Shown: positions 28,150-37,073, numbered from the stretch's first letter. The stretch: DNA of 64,000 nucleotides from Blastococcus sp. VKM Ac-2987 (GCF_026967805.1 NZ_JAPVBG010000002.1:200928-264927), one strand, 5' to 3'. Translations and numbers: made by a program. Notes: generated by a model not told the origin, from the sequence alone.

Positions 28150-28812
28150 ATGAGCGACCCTCAGCCCTGGGCGTCCCCGGCCGGCGGTCACCACGGCCCC
28201 CAGCAACCGGGCCAGCCGCCGTACGGGCAGGCTCCGTACGGGCAGGCTTCGTACGGCCAGGCCCCGTACGGGCAGGTCCCCTACGGCCAGTCCCCGTACG
28301 GCCAGGCCCCGTACGGCCAGGCCCCGTACGGGCAGGTCCCCTACGGCCAGTTCCCGTACGGCCAGGCTCCGTACGGCCAGGCTGCCTACGGACCTCCGGG
28401 GTGGTACGGCCCGGTCCCCGGCGAGGCCCGCCCCGGGGTGGTCACCGCGGCCGGCGTGCTCGGCATCGTCACCGGGAGCCTGACCGCGCTCGGGTCGCTG
28501 TTCATGCTGGTGCTGCTGATCGACGGGGAGCACGACCCGGCGACGGCCCTGCTCACCCTGGGCCTGCCCTGCGCGGTCGGTCTCGTGCTGGGCGGCGTCC
28601 GGGTGCTCCAGGGCCGCGCGGCCGGGCTGCTCTTCGTCTCGGCGGTCGCCGCGGTCGGCGTCCTGGTAGCCGCCCTCGTCGCCGGCTGGGTGGTCCTGGA
28701 CGACGACGGCCGGCTCGGCGTCACCGCGTTCGTGATCGTCGCCTGCGTGCTGCCGGTCGTCACCGCGGTGTTCGCCCGGCTCCGCCCGGTGGCCACCTGG
28801 CGGGAGGGCTGA
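28150..28812 (+). CDS. Membrane protein with 12 PYGQ pentapeptide repeats
   Basis: 220 residues. The N-terminal 85 hold twelve pentapeptides of the form xPYGQ (28216-28395), giving a low-complexity Pro/Tyr/Gly/Gln tail. Four hydrophobic helices follow ([75 protein letters not shown]). Function unknown; tails of this type may drive clustering or bind wall components. The ATG at 28150 has only a weak RBS; a GTG at 28093 would add 19 residues. Confidence 0.75.
   Translation: MSDPQPWASPAGGHHGPQQPGQPPYGQAPYGQASYGQAPYGQVPYGQSPYGQAPYGQAPYGQVPYGQFPYGQAPYGQAAYGPPGWYGPVPGEARPGVVTAAGVLGIVTGSLTALGSLFMLVLLIDGEHDPATALLTLGLPCAVGLVLGGVRVLQGRAAGLLFVSAVAAVGVLVAALVAGWVVLDDDGRLGVTAFVIVACVLPVVTAVFARLRPVATWREG
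28216..28395 (+). repeat. 15-bp tandem repeat coding for xPYGQ
   Basis: Twelve copies of a 15-base unit (typically ccgtacggccaggcc) in frame. Units differ by silent and first-residue changes (A, V, S, F). Confidence 0.9.
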
Positions 28813-28827
28813 GGAGGCGCGCCGGGA

Positions 28828-29724
28828 TCAGCGGCGGGCCGACCGGCGACGCGCCTTGTCGGCGTACATGTCGTCGTCGGCCGCCCGCACGACCCGCTCG
28901 TCGACGTCGCCGGGCTCCTCGCCGCCGAGGGCGGTGCCGATGCCGATGCTGATGCCCACCGGCACCCGGGTGCCGTCGAGGTCCAGCGGCTCGGTGACCG
29001 TCGTGCGCAACCGGTCAGCCAGCGCCTCGGCGTCGGCCCGCTCGGTGTTCTCGCAGACGATGCTGAACTCGTCGCCACCGAGCCGGGCGGCGGTGTCGCT
29101 GGCCCGCAGCACCGAGCCCAGCCGCTCGGCGAAGGACACCAGCACGCGGTCGCCCATCGGGTGACCCAGCTCGTCGTTGATCGCCTTGAACCCGTCCAGG
29201 TCGATGATCAGCACGCAGGTGGGCGTGTTCTCGCGGTGCCCGCGGTCGAGGGCGTGCCGCAGCCGGTCGTGGAACAGCAGCCGGTTGGGCAGCCCGGTCA
29301 GCGGGTCGTGCAGCGAGCGGTGAACCAGCTGCGCCTCGAGCGCCTTGCGCTCGGTGATGTCCTCCATGATCAGGACCAGGTGCGCGGCCTGGCCGTCGGT
29401 CTCGGCCACCCACGAGGCGGTGATCTGCACCGGCACGTCGGATCCGTCCGCCCGCGTCAGCCGGGTCTCGTGCCGCATCGGCCGGTCGGGCCGGGCGGTC
29501 AGGGTCGCGTGCGCCTCCTGCGCGGCCGGGACGGCGTCCGGGTGCACCAGGTCCATCACCGAGCGCCCGTGCAGCTCCTCCGCGGAGCGGCCGACCATCT
29601 CGACCAGGGCGGGGTTGACGTCGACCAGGAGGCCGCCAGGGGTCGTCAAGGCGATCCCCATCGGCGCGTTGGCGAAGGCGCTCCGCCGATCCGCCGGGGG
29701 CAGCGTGCCGGCCACCTCGATCAC
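28828..29724 (-). CDS. PAS-GGDEF diguanylate cyclase
   Basis: 298 residues from a GTG preceded by gggagg. PAS domain about 15-130 (FANAPMGIALTTPGGLLVDV, and a PAC tail LVLIMEDITERKALEAQL), then GGDEF domain about 135-295 with the intact active site GGDEF (RLGGDEFSIV) and HDPLTGLPNR at its start. It should make cyclic di-GMP from two GTP. No EAL domain. No transmembrane helix, so it senses a cytoplasmic cue. An RxxD inhibitory site could not be assigned with confidence. It may link to motility decisions given the chemotaxis genes further on. Confidence 0.9.
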   Translation of the reverse strand: MIEVAGTLPPADRRSAFANAPMGIALTTPGGLLVDVNPALVEMVGRSAEELHGRSVMDLVHPDAVPAAQEAHATLTARPDRPMRHETRLTRADGSDVPVQITASWVAETDGQAAHLVLIMEDITERKALEAQLVHRSLHDPLTGLPNRLLFHDRLRHALDRGHRENTPTCVLIIDLDGFKAINDELGHPMGDRVLVSFAERLGSVLRASDTAARLGGDEFSIVCENTERADAEALADRLRTTVTEPLDLDGTRVPVGISIGIGTALGGEEPGDVDERVVRAADDDMYADKARRRSARR

Positions 29725-29878
29725 TCCACACCTCCCGTGCTGCACTCATCTTGCTCGACGGGCCCGACGATCTGCTCCCCGGACCGGTCACCGTAGATCC
29801 GGAACGCCTGATCGAGGGAACGCCGGGCGGGAGGGGCAGGATGCGGGTGTACCCGCTGCTCGTGCCGAGGAGACCCTG

Positions 29879-30814
29879 ATGTCCGAGTTCGACCTGGTGC
29901 TGCCCGCCTCCGTCGACGTCCGGGAGGTGGGCATGCGCGACGGGCTCCAGCTGGAGGCCCCCGTGCCCCTGGAGGCCAAGCTGGAGATGCTGGAGGCGCT
30001 CGTGGCCACCGGCGTCCGCCGGATCGAGGCGACGTCCTTCGTGTCGCCGAAGGCGGTGCCCGCGCTCGCGGACGCCGACCGGGTGGCCGCCGAGCTCGGT
30101 CGCTGGCCGGAGGTGCACTGGTCGGCCCTGGTCGCCAACCCGCGGGGCGCCGTCCGCGCGGTGGACGCCGGCGTCGCCGACCTCGAGTACGTCGTCTCCG
30201 CAACCGACGGGCACAGCCGGGCCAACGCCGGGCGGAGCACGGCCGACGCGCTGGCCGCGGTCGGCGAGATCGCCGGCCTCGCCCACGGCGCCGGCGGCTC
30301 GCTCGAGGTGATCATCGCGACGGCCTGGGACTGCCCGTTCGACGGCCGCACCCCGGTGACCCGCACGGTCGACGTCGCCCGCGCCGCGGTCACCGCCGGC
30401 GCCGACCAGCTCTGCCTCGGCGACACCATCGGGACGACGACGCCGCTGCGCGTGGTCACCCTCCTCGACGCCGTCCGCCGGGCCTGCCCGGGCGTTCCCG
30501 TGGGCGTGCACTTCCACGACACGCGGGGCACCGGCCAGGCCAACGCGCTGGCCGCCGTGCAGGCGGGGGTCACCCAGCTAGACGCCTCGGTCGGCGGGCT
30601 GGGCGGCTGCCCGTTCGCCCCGGGGGCCAGCGGCAACATCGCGACGGAGGAGCTGGTCTACCTGCTCGAGGAGTCCGGCGTCCGGACCGGTATGGACCTC
30701 GACCGGCTCATGACGGCCGCCCGCGTCACCGAGCAGGCCGTGGGGCACGAGCTGCCCAGCTCGCTGTACCGGGCCGGCGGCCGATCGGTCCCGCGCTCCG
30801 ACGGGGCCCGCTGA
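29879..30814 (+). CDS. Hydroxymethylglutaryl-CoA lyase
   Basis: 311 residues. VREVGMRDGLQLEAP at the N-terminus, IEATSFVSPKAVPALAD, HFHDTRGTGQANALAA near 210 and the signature GLGGCPFAPGASGNIATEE near 240 with the catalytic cysteine. It cleaves HMG-CoA to acetoacetate and acetyl-CoA, the last step of leucine breakdown. RBS gaggagacc. The next gene starts at TGATG, so the two are coupled. Confidence 0.93.
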   Translation: MSEFDLVLPASVDVREVGMRDGLQLEAPVPLEAKLEMLEALVATGVRRIEATSFVSPKAVPALADADRVAAELGRWPEVHWSALVANPRGAVRAVDAGVADLEYVVSATDGHSRANAGRSTADALAAVGEIAGLAHGAGGSLEVIIATAWDCPFDGRTPVTRTVDVARAAVTAGADQLCLGDTIGTTTPLRVVTLLDAVRRACPGVPVGVHFHDTRGTGQANALAAVQAGVTQLDASVGGLGGCPFAPGASGNIATEELVYLLEESGVRTGMDLDRLMTAARVTEQAVGHELPSSLYRAGGRSVPRSDGAR

Positions 30815-31329
30815 TGCCGGCTGACGCGGTCTCCGAGCCGGCGCGGATCGTCGACCCCCGGCTGATGCGCGAGGTGCTCGGGCACTTCGCGTCCGGGGTC
30901 ACCGTGGTCACGGCCGACACCCCCGACGGGCCGATCGGCTTCACCTGCCAGTCCTTCAGCTCGCTGTCCCTGGACCCGCCGCTGGTCGCCCTCGCCCCGG
31001 CCCGCAGCTCCCGCACCTGGGCCCGGCTCCGGGAGCTCGGGCGGTTCTGCGTCAACGTGCTCGCCGAGGGGCAGGACGCCGTCTCGCAGAACTTCGCCCG
31101 CTCGGGCACGGACAAGTTCGCCGGGGTGCCGTGGCGGGCCAGCACGCACGGCTCCCCCGTGCTCGACGACGTGGTGGCGTGGATCGACGGCGAACTGTGG
31201 GCGGAGTACGACGGCGGGGACCACACCATCGTCGTCGCCCGCGTGCTCGACCTGGGGGCCGCGCCCGACCGCCGTCCGCTGCTGTTCCACCGCGGCGCGT
31301 ACGGCCTGCTGCGCAGCGGCGAGGACTGA
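30814..31329 (+). CDS. Flavin reductase-domain protein
   Basis: 171 residues, split-barrel flavin reductase-like fold: REVLGHFASGVTVVTADTPD near 20, GFTCQSFSSLSLDPPLVALA near 43, GRFCVNVLAEGQDAVSQNFA near 77 and GDHTIVVARVLDL near 135. It would bind FMN and reduce it for a partner monooxygenase, or act directly. The start overlaps the stop of the HMG-CoA lyase gene (TGATG), yet no monooxygenase is adjacent. Confidence 0.85.
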   Translation: MPADAVSEPARIVDPRLMREVLGHFASGVTVVTADTPDGPIGFTCQSFSSLSLDPPLVALAPARSSRTWARLRELGRFCVNVLAEGQDAVSQNFARSGTDKFAGVPWRASTHGSPVLDDVVAWIDGELWAEYDGGDHTIVVARVLDLGAAPDRRPLLFHRGAYGLLRSGED

Positions 31330-31403
31330 CCGCGGTTCCCCCGGCCGGTTCCGGGGCACCGACTGCGGCGGGTGCGCGCACCCCGCACGCGAGGAGGGAC
31401 CCC

Positions 31404-32147
31404 ATGGGACTGCTGGACCGGCTCTTCGGCCGCCGACGGCGCGACGACCACGGATACGACCACGACCACGGCTACGGCCAGGGGTACGGGCCGGGGGACG
31501 GCCGCTACGCCGAGCGGTGGGCTCCCGCGCCGGCCGCACGGACGGCCGACGAGCAGGCGCTGGAGCGGTACCGCTACCTGCTGCGCACCGCGCCGCCCGA
31601 CCAGGTCGAGCAGGCGCACACGGAGGCGTTCGAGCAGCTGACGCCCGAGCAGCGCCGGCAGGTGCTGGCGCAGCTGGCCGACGCCGTGCCCGCCGGGGAG
31701 CGGCCGGCCGGGGACGACCCGCGGACGCTCGCCCGCGCGGCCACCCGCGCCGAGCTGCGGCAGCCGGGCTTCATGGAGCGCACGTTCGGTGGCCACGGCA
31801 GCCCCGGCTACGGCGGCGGGTACGGGCCCGGTGGGTACGGGCGGGGTGGCTACGGACCCGGCTACGGCGGCCCGGGCATCGGGGGCATGGTCGGCGGCGG
31901 TCTGCTGGGCACCATCGGCGGGCTGGTGATCGGCTCCGCGGTGGCCGATGCGCTGTTCGACACCGGCCTGGGCGACGGCGGGCTGTTCGGCGGCGGTGAC
32001 GAGGAGGCCTACGCCGCGGGTTACGAGGACGGCGCCGGTGGCTGGGGCGATCCCGGCGGCGACGGCGGGTTCGCCGGTGGGGACCACGGCGGGGGCGACT
32101 TCGGGGGCGGCGACTTCGGCGGGGACTTCGGGGGCGGCGACTTCTGA
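31404..32147 (+). CDS. Glycine-rich membrane-associated protein, function unknown
   Basis: 247 residues from an ATG with gaggaggga upstream. Begins MGLLDRLFGRRRRDD, followed by His/Tyr/Gly-rich residues, then a helical segment (EQALERYRYLLRTAPPDQVE, LTPEQRRQVLAQLADA) and a glycine-rich tail. One hydrophobic stretch (GGLLGTIGGLVIGSAVADAL) lies near 170. The end is a run of GGGDFGGGDFGG. Similar short actinobacterial proteins exist without a known role. Confidence 0.7.
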   Translation: MGLLDRLFGRRRRDDHGYDHDHGYGQGYGPGDGRYAERWAPAPAARTADEQALERYRYLLRTAPPDQVEQAHTEAFEQLTPEQRRQVLAQLADAVPAGERPAGDDPRTLARAATRAELRQPGFMERTFGGHGSPGYGGGYGPGGYGRGGYGPGYGGPGIGGMVGGGLLGTIGGLVIGSAVADALFDTGLGDGGLFGGGDEEAYAAGYEDGAGGWGDPGGDGGFAGGDHGGGDFGGGDFGGDFGGGDF

Positions 32148-32166
32148 GCCCGCGCCCGGCGGCCGG

Positions 32167-32607
32167 TCAGCCGGGCGCCGGGTCCCGCCGGCCGCGCCGG
32201 AGCAGGAGCAGCCCCAGGACCGGCAGGACGAGCGGTACGTAGCCGTAGCCGCGGCCGTAGCCGGACCACACCGTCTCGTCGGGGAAGGCCGCCGGGTCGG
32301 CCAGCGACAGCGTGCCCACGACCAGCACGCCGACCAGCTCGACCACGATGGCGGTCAGCGCGGTCCGCCGGCCGGTGCTCCCCCCGCGGGCCAGCCCGAC
32401 GGTGGCCACCGCGTAGATCACCGCCGCGAGCGCCGACAGCAGGTAGGCCACCGGCGCCTCGTCGTAGCGCGTGGCCAGCTGCACGCCGGCCCGCGCCCCC
32501 GCCGCCAGGGCGAAGATGCCGTAGACCAGCACCAGCACGCGCGCCGGACCGGTCGTGCCACCGGCGGGCGCCGGTTCCGCCGGCCGGCCGAGCCCCCGCT
32601 CACGCAC
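32167..32607 (-). CDS. Integral membrane protein, function unknown
   Basis: 146 residues with four hydrophobic helices (RVLVLVYGIFALAAGARAGV, VAYLLSALAAVIYAVATVGL, ALTAIVVELVGVLVVGTLSL, VPLVLPVLGLLLLRRG). Starts at a GTG that overlaps the end of the upstream membrane protein gene by 8 bases. No family was recognised. Confidence 0.7.
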   Translation of the reverse strand: MRERGLGRPAEPAPAGGTTGPARVLVLVYGIFALAAGARAGVQLATRYDEAPVAYLLSALAAVIYAVATVGLARGGSTGRRTALTAIVVELVGVLVVGTLSLADPAAFPDETVWSGYGRGYGYVPLVLPVLGLLLLRRGRRDPAPG

Positions 32608-32965
32608 CGGTGGCCTCCCACAGCTGGAGCAGCCGCCACACCATGACGCCGACGGCGGCCGCCGCCACCGCGAGCACGGTGCCGGCCCAGCGGGTGTGCT
32701 CGGTGCGGGCCCACAGCACGCCGGCGACCGGGATGAGCAGGACGCCGGAGAGGTAGCCCAGGAAGGTGGGGACGTCGGCGGGGGTGTCACCCCCGGCCAT
32801 GGCGACGCCGGCCAGCACGGCCTGGACGACGAGGACCGCCTCGAGCAGGCCCGCCCCGGCCAGGTGCAGGATGCCGATCCGCCGGCCGGCGACCGTCGAG
32901 GCGAGCCCGAGGACGACCAGGAGCGCCGCGACGACGGTGGCGGCGACGACGAGGACGACCGTCAC
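32600..32965 (-). CDS. Small integral membrane protein, function unknown
   Basis: 121 residues from a GTG with ggagggg upstream. Four hydrophobic helices (TVVLVVAATVVAALLVVLG, LLEAVLVVQAVLAGVAM, TFLGYLSGVLLIPVAGVLW, AGTVLAVAAAAVGVMVWRLL). It forms an overlapping pair with the next membrane gene and is divergent from the iron importer. Confidence 0.7.
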   Translation of the reverse strand: MTVVLVVAATVVAALLVVLGLASTVAGRRIGILHLAGAGLLEAVLVVQAVLAGVAMAGGDTPADVPTFLGYLSGVLLIPVAGVLWARTEHTRWAGTVLAVAAAAVGVMVWRLLQLWEATGA

Positions 32966-33084
32966 CGCACCCCTCCGCGGGAGAAGACAGGAGCCGGCAC
33001 GGGCTCATCCTCCCGCCGCGCCGTCCGCAGGCCGGGATCGGGGGCCCGAGGGACCCCCGGTGGGGACTCGCCGGATCCGCTGTG

Positions 33085-33119
33085 GCAGGTTAGGACTGCC
33101 TTAGTAAGGCATGCCTACC
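33085..33119 (+). promoter_or_regulatory. IdeR/DtxR-like iron box before the siderophore importer
   Basis: gcaggttaggactgcctta (33085-33103) matches 12 of 19 positions of the iron-box consensus TTAGGTTAGGCTAACCTAA, with a near-perfect left half aggttagg. It is followed by overlapping dyads (gcctta-g-taaggc and gtaaggcatgcctac). The site lies about 35 bases before the importer start. IdeR or a related iron-dependent repressor is the expected binder. Confidence 0.6.
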
Positions 33120-33137
33120 CGTACCGATCGGAGTCCC

Positions 33138-34151
33138 ATGCGCACCGCCGTCCGGCCCCTCGCGACGCTCGCTCTCCCCCTCTCCGCGGTCCTGGTCCTC
33201 TCGGCGTGCGGTGGGTCCGACCCCGCGACCGAGACAGCCGCCGTCGACACCGAGACCGTCTCCTTCACCTGGGACCGGAACGTCGCGGCCGAGGACGCGG
33301 ACCCCCAGCTCGAGGAGACGTCGGTCGAGGTCCCGAAGAGCCCCGGGAACATCGTGGTCTTCGACATGGCCAGCCTCGACACGATCGGTGCGCTGGGCGG
33401 CGAGGTCGCGGGCGCCCCGCTCGACTCGGTGCCCGACTACCTGCAGGACGCGCTCGCCGACGACGCCTACGACGTCGGCACCCTGTCCGAGGCCGACCTG
33501 GTGGCGATCGAGGCGGAGCAGCTCGACCTCATCGTCATCGCCGGCCGCTCGTCGGCGCTGTACGAGGACCTCAGCGAGATCGCGCCGACCGTCGACCTCA
33601 GCCTGCGCGGCTCGTTCACCGAGACCCTGGAGCGGAACACCACCTTCCTCGGTGAGGTCCTGGGCGCCGAGGACGAGGCGGAGCAGGCGATCGCCGAGGT
33701 CACCGAGGGCATCGAGGAGGCGCGCGCCGCCACCGCGGACGCCGGAACGGGCCTGGGCCTGATGGTCTCCGGCGGCGAGCTCAGCGCGCTGTCCCCGGCC
33801 GGTGCCGACGCCGCCGGCCGCGGCGCCCGTGGCGGGCTGATCTACGACGCCTTCGGCGTCGAGCCCGTGGTCGACGACATCGAGGCCGCCACGCACGGTG
33901 AGCCCGTGTCCTTCGAGTTCCTCCTCGAGGCGAACCCCGACCACCTCTGGGTCGTCGACCGCGATGCCGCGATCGGTGCCGAGGGCGCGCAGGCCGCCGC
34001 GGCGGTGCTGGACAACGAGATCGTCGCGCAGACGACCGCCGCCCAGGAGGACCAGATCGTCTACCTGGACCCGGCCGCCTGGTACGTCGTGTTCGGTGGC
34101 ATCGAGACCACCGGGATCATGATCGACGACGTCCTGCAGATCGCCGACTGA
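33138..34151 (+). CDS. Siderophore ABC importer, substrate-binding lipoprotein
   Basis: 337 residues. Lipoprotein signal with lipobox LSAC (C24), so it is anchored outside the membrane. Periplasmic-binding type III fold: SPGNIVVFDMASLDTIGALG near 70, the first lobe DLIVIAGRSSALYEDLSEIA near 135, and a long linker helix TEGIEEARAATADAG. It resembles YclQ/CeuE proteins that bind catecholate siderophores. ggag precedes the ATG; an upstream in-frame ATG at 33111 lies inside the iron box and is not favoured. First gene of the import operon. Confidence 0.9.
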   Translation: MRTAVRPLATLALPLSAVLVLSACGGSDPATETAAVDTETVSFTWDRNVAAEDADPQLEETSVEVPKSPGNIVVFDMASLDTIGALGGEVAGAPLDSVPDYLQDALADDAYDVGTLSEADLVAIEAEQLDLIVIAGRSSALYEDLSEIAPTVDLSLRGSFTETLERNTTFLGEVLGAEDEAEQAIAEVTEGIEEARAATADAGTGLGLMVSGGELSALSPAGADAAGRGARGGLIYDAFGVEPVVDDIEAATHGEPVSFEFLLEANPDHLWVVDRDAAIGAEGAQAAAAVLDNEIVAQTTAAQEDQIVYLDPAAWYVVFGGIETTGIMIDDVLQIAD

Positions 34152-34188
34152 TCGGCGTGGCACCGGCCGACCTCCCGTCCTGACGTCC

Positions 34189-35208
34189 GTGACGACGCTG
34201 GACCGGACCCCGACGAGCACCCCCACCCAGGCGCGGCCCCGCCGCACCTGGGTGGGGGTGCTCGTCGCCGTGCTCCTCGTCGTCCTCGGGCTCGCCAGCC
34301 TGTTCGTCGGCGTCTCCGACGTGTCCCCGTCCTCGGTCCTCACCGGCGGCCGGGACGGCGACGCGGCCTTCCTGCTCGTGGCCAGCCGGATCCCGCGCAC
34401 GGTCGCCGTGCTGCTCGCCGGCGCGTCCCTGGGCATCGCCGGCCTGATCATGCAGATGCTGGTGCGCAACAAGTTCGTCGAGCCCGGCACCACCGGCGTC
34501 AGCGAGTTCGCGACGCTCGGCATGCTCGTCACGATGATCTTCCTGCCCGGCCTCGCCGTCGTCGGGAAGATGGCGGTGGCTGCGGTCTTCGGCCTCGTCG
34601 GGACCTGGGTGTTCCTGCGGGTGGTCCGCGTCGTGCCCGTGCGCCAGCTGGTGCTCGTCCCGCTGGTCGGCATCATGCTCGGCGGCGTCGTGGGCGCCGT
34701 CACGACGTTCTTCGCCTACCGCCTGGATCTCCTGCAGTCCCTCGGGCAGTGGTCGCAGGGCAGCTTCGCCACGATCATGCAGGGCCGGTACGAGTTCCTC
34801 TGGATCGCCGGCCTCATGGTCGTCGTCGCCTGGGTGGCCGCCGACCGGTTCAGCGTCGTCGGCCTCGGCGAGGAGTTCGCCACCAACCTGGGGCTGGACT
34901 ACCGCAGGGTCGTCGCCGTCGGCATGGTGGTCATCGCGGTGATCACTGCGGCGGTCCTCGTCACGGCCGGGATGATCCCGTTCCTGGGGCTGGTCGTGCC
35001 GAACGTCGTCAGCCTGATCATCGGCGACAACGTGCGCCGGTCGATCCCGCGGGTCGCCGGGATCGGGGCCGTGTTCGTCCTCGCCTGCGACCTGGTCGCC
35101 CGCCTCGTGCGCTTCCCCTACGAGATCCCGCTGGGGGTCGTCGTCGGCATCGTCGGTGCGGCGCTGTTCCTCTGGCTGCTGCTGCGGAGGCGGAGCCGTG
35201 CTCACTGA
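34189..35208 (+). CDS. Iron-siderophore ABC importer permease 1
   Basis: 339 residues from a GTG. FecCD-family permease with about nine helices; family signatures ASRIPRTVAVLLAGASLGIA near 62 and VTAGMIPFLGLVVPNVV near 255 near the ATPase-contact loop. YclN/CeuB-like. The first 30 codons contain a perfect 21-bp inverted repeat (34211-34267), which is unusual. The next permease gene starts inside its last codons. Confidence 0.92.
   Translation: MTTLDRTPTSTPTQARPRRTWVGVLVAVLLVVLGLASLFVGVSDVSPSSVLTGGRDGDAAFLLVASRIPRTVAVLLAGASLGIAGLIMQMLVRNKFVEPGTTGVSEFATLGMLVTMIFLPGLAVVGKMAVAAVFGLVGTWVFLRVVRVVPVRQLVLVPLVGIMLGGVVGAVTTFFAYRLDLLQSLGQWSQGSFATIMQGRYEFLWIAGLMVVVAWVAADRFSVVGLGEEFATNLGLDYRRVVAVGMVVIAVITAAVLVTAGMIPFLGLVVPNVVSLIIGDNVRRSIPRVAGIGAVFVLACDLVARLVRFPYEIPLGVVVGIVGAALFLWLLLRRRSRAH
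34211..34267 (+). repeat. Perfect 21-bp inverted repeat within a coding sequence
   Basis: Left arm 34211-34231 and right arm 34247-34267 are exact reverse complements (each contains gagcacccccaccc or its complement) with a 15-base loop. It covers codons 8-27 of permease 1. As RNA it would be a very stable hairpin just after the start codon. Confidence 0.95.
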
Positions 35209-36226
35209 CCCCGTTCCCACGGAGTCCGGCGCCCTGCCCGCCGCCGGCCTGCACCGGACCCGGCTCGCGACCTCCTGGGCCGAGCCCCGGGTCCGCCTGG
35301 GCGTGCTGGGCGCGACCGTCCTGGTCCTGACCGCCGTCTTCCTGTTCACCGCCGTCCCCGGGTCGCTGTCGTTCGCGCTCGGGATCCGCAGCCGCACGGT
35401 GCTCGCCATGCTCGTGGTCGCGACGGCGGTCGGTGTGTCGACGGTCGTGTTCCACACGATCACGCAGAACCGCATCCTGACCCCGTCGATCATGGGCTTC
35501 GACGCGTTCTACGTGCTGATCTCGACCGTGCTGGTGTTCTTCGCCGGCTCGGCGGGGTTCCTCGGCTTCGACCAGCTCACCCTGTGGCTGGTCCAGGTCG
35601 GGGTGATGGTCGCGTTCAGCGTGCTGCTGTTCACCTGGCTGTTCGGTGGCAAGCGGCGGTCGATCCACCTCATGCTGCTGGTCGGCATCGTGCTGGGCAC
35701 GTTCTTCCGCGCCTTCACCGAGTGGATGCAGCGGATGCTCGACCCGCTGGACTTCCAGGTGCTCTCCGACGCGATGTTCGCCTCCCTCACCCGGCCCGAC
35801 GAGACGCTGCTGCTGCTCACCTCCGGGCTGGTCGTCCTCGGGTGCGCGGTGATCGTGCCGCTGCTGCGCATCCTCGACGTCCTGACGCTGGGCGAACCGG
35901 CCGCCGTGGGCCTGGGCGTGGACCACCGCCGGGTGGTGATGGTGCTCTTCCTGAGCGTCTCGGTGATGATCGCCGCGTCGACGGCGCTGGTGGGCCCGAT
36001 CCTGTTCTTCGGCCTCATCGTGGCCAACCTCGCCTACTCCTACGCGGGGTCATTCCGCCACGCGTGGACGCTGCCCACCGCCGTGCTCATCGGGATGGTC
36101 TGCCTGCTGGGCGGCCAGCTGGTGCTCGAGCGGCTGCTCGGCTTCGGCGGGACCCTCTCCACGGTCATCGACTTCGCCGGCGGCTTGTTCTTCCTGTACC
36201 TCGTGCTGCGGAAGGGGGCGCGGTGA
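35198..36226 (+). CDS. Iron-siderophore ABC importer permease 2
   Basis: 342 residues from a GTG (gcggaggcgg upstream) that overlaps permease 1 by 11 bases. FecCD-type with about nine helices; NRILTPSIMGFDAFYVLIST near 90 and ALVGPILFFGLIVANLAYSY near 270 are family blocks. YclO/CeuC-like. Its stop overlaps the GTG of the ATPase gene (GTGA). The two permeases should form a heterodimer. Confidence 0.92.
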   Translation: MLTDPVPTESGALPAAGLHRTRLATSWAEPRVRLGVLGATVLVLTAVFLFTAVPGSLSFALGIRSRTVLAMLVVATAVGVSTVVFHTITQNRILTPSIMGFDAFYVLISTVLVFFAGSAGFLGFDQLTLWLVQVGVMVAFSVLLFTWLFGGKRRSIHLMLLVGIVLGTFFRAFTEWMQRMLDPLDFQVLSDAMFASLTRPDETLLLLTSGLVVLGCAVIVPLLRILDVLTLGEPAAVGLGVDHRRVVMVLFLSVSVMIAASTALVGPILFFGLIVANLAYSYAGSFRHAWTLPTAVLIGMVCLLGGQLVLERLLGFGGTLSTVIDFAGGLFFLYLVLRKGAR

Positions 36227-36981
36227 TCGCGCTCGAGAACGTCACCAAGCGGTACGGCGGGCAGACGGTGGTCGACGACGTCTCCATCACCTTCGGCGGT
36301 GAGGGCGTGACGGCGCTCATCGGCCCGAACGGGGCCGGCAAGTCCACGCTGTTCGGCCTCGTCGGCCGCCTCCTGCAGCCGGATGCCGGCCGCATCGCGG
36401 TGGACGGGATGGCCGTCGCGACGACGCCGTCGCACGAGCTCGCCAGGAACCTCGCCGTGCTGCGCCAGGACAACCACGTCGCCGCGCGCCTGACCGTCCA
36501 CGACCTCGTGGAGTTCGGCCGCTTCCCGCACTCGAGGGGACGGCTCACCGTCCACGACCGCGAGCACATCGAGCGCGCGATCGGCTACCTCGACCTCGAC
36601 GCCTACCGGGACCGGTTCCTCGACGAGCTCTCCGGCGGGCAGCGCCAGCGGGCCTTCATCGCGATGGTCCTCGCGCAGGACACGAAGTACGTGCTGCTCG
36701 ACGAGCCGCTCAACAACCTCGACCTGCGGCACATGACCGAGATCATGCGGCTCATCCGCAGGATGGCCGACGAGCTCGGCAAGCGGGTGGTCGTCGTGCT
36801 GCACGACATCAATGTCGCCGCCACCTACGCCGACCGCATCGTCGCCATGCGGGACGGGGTCGTCGTGGCGGATGCCGCCGCGCGGGAGATCATGCGCCCC
36901 GACGTGCTCGCCGCCGTCTACGACACCCCCGTCGACGTCCGCGAGATCGACGGCAGGCCGGTCGCCCTCTACTACGGCTGA
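36223..36981 (+). CDS. Iron-siderophore ABC importer ATPase
   Basis: 252 residues. Walker A GPNGAGKST near 34, Q-loop RQDNHV, signature LSGGQRQRA near 140, Walker B YVLLDEP near 160, H-loop VVVLHDIN near 198. YclP/CeuD-like with the AALYDTPVDV-type C-terminal end typical of iron importers. It powers uptake by permeases 1 and 2. Last gene of the operon. Confidence 0.95.
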   Translation: MIALENVTKRYGGQTVVDDVSITFGGEGVTALIGPNGAGKSTLFGLVGRLLQPDAGRIAVDGMAVATTPSHELARNLAVLRQDNHVAARLTVHDLVEFGRFPHSRGRLTVHDREHIERAIGYLDLDAYRDRFLDELSGGQRQRAFIAMVLAQDTKYVLLDEPLNNLDLRHMTEIMRLIRRMADELGKRVVVVLHDINVAATYADRIVAMRDGVVVADAAAREIMRPDVLAAVYDTPVDVREIDGRPVALYYG

Positions 36982-37057
36982 GCGGCGCGGCGAGCGGCCG
37001 GTCCGACACCGCCGGCGGACCGTCGCCAGGGTGCGCGCCGTGCCCGGGCAGGGAGGA

Positions 37058-37073
37058 CGTTCCACGTGGAACG
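37058..37073. other. 16-bp perfect palindrome, parS-like, intergenic
   Basis: CGTTCCACGTGGAACG, the same 16 bases as inside the helicase gene at 19235-19250. It lies in the 181-bp gap between the siderophore operon and the NAGGN operon. Candidate ParB site; an operator of the next gene is the alternative. Confidence 0.5.
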
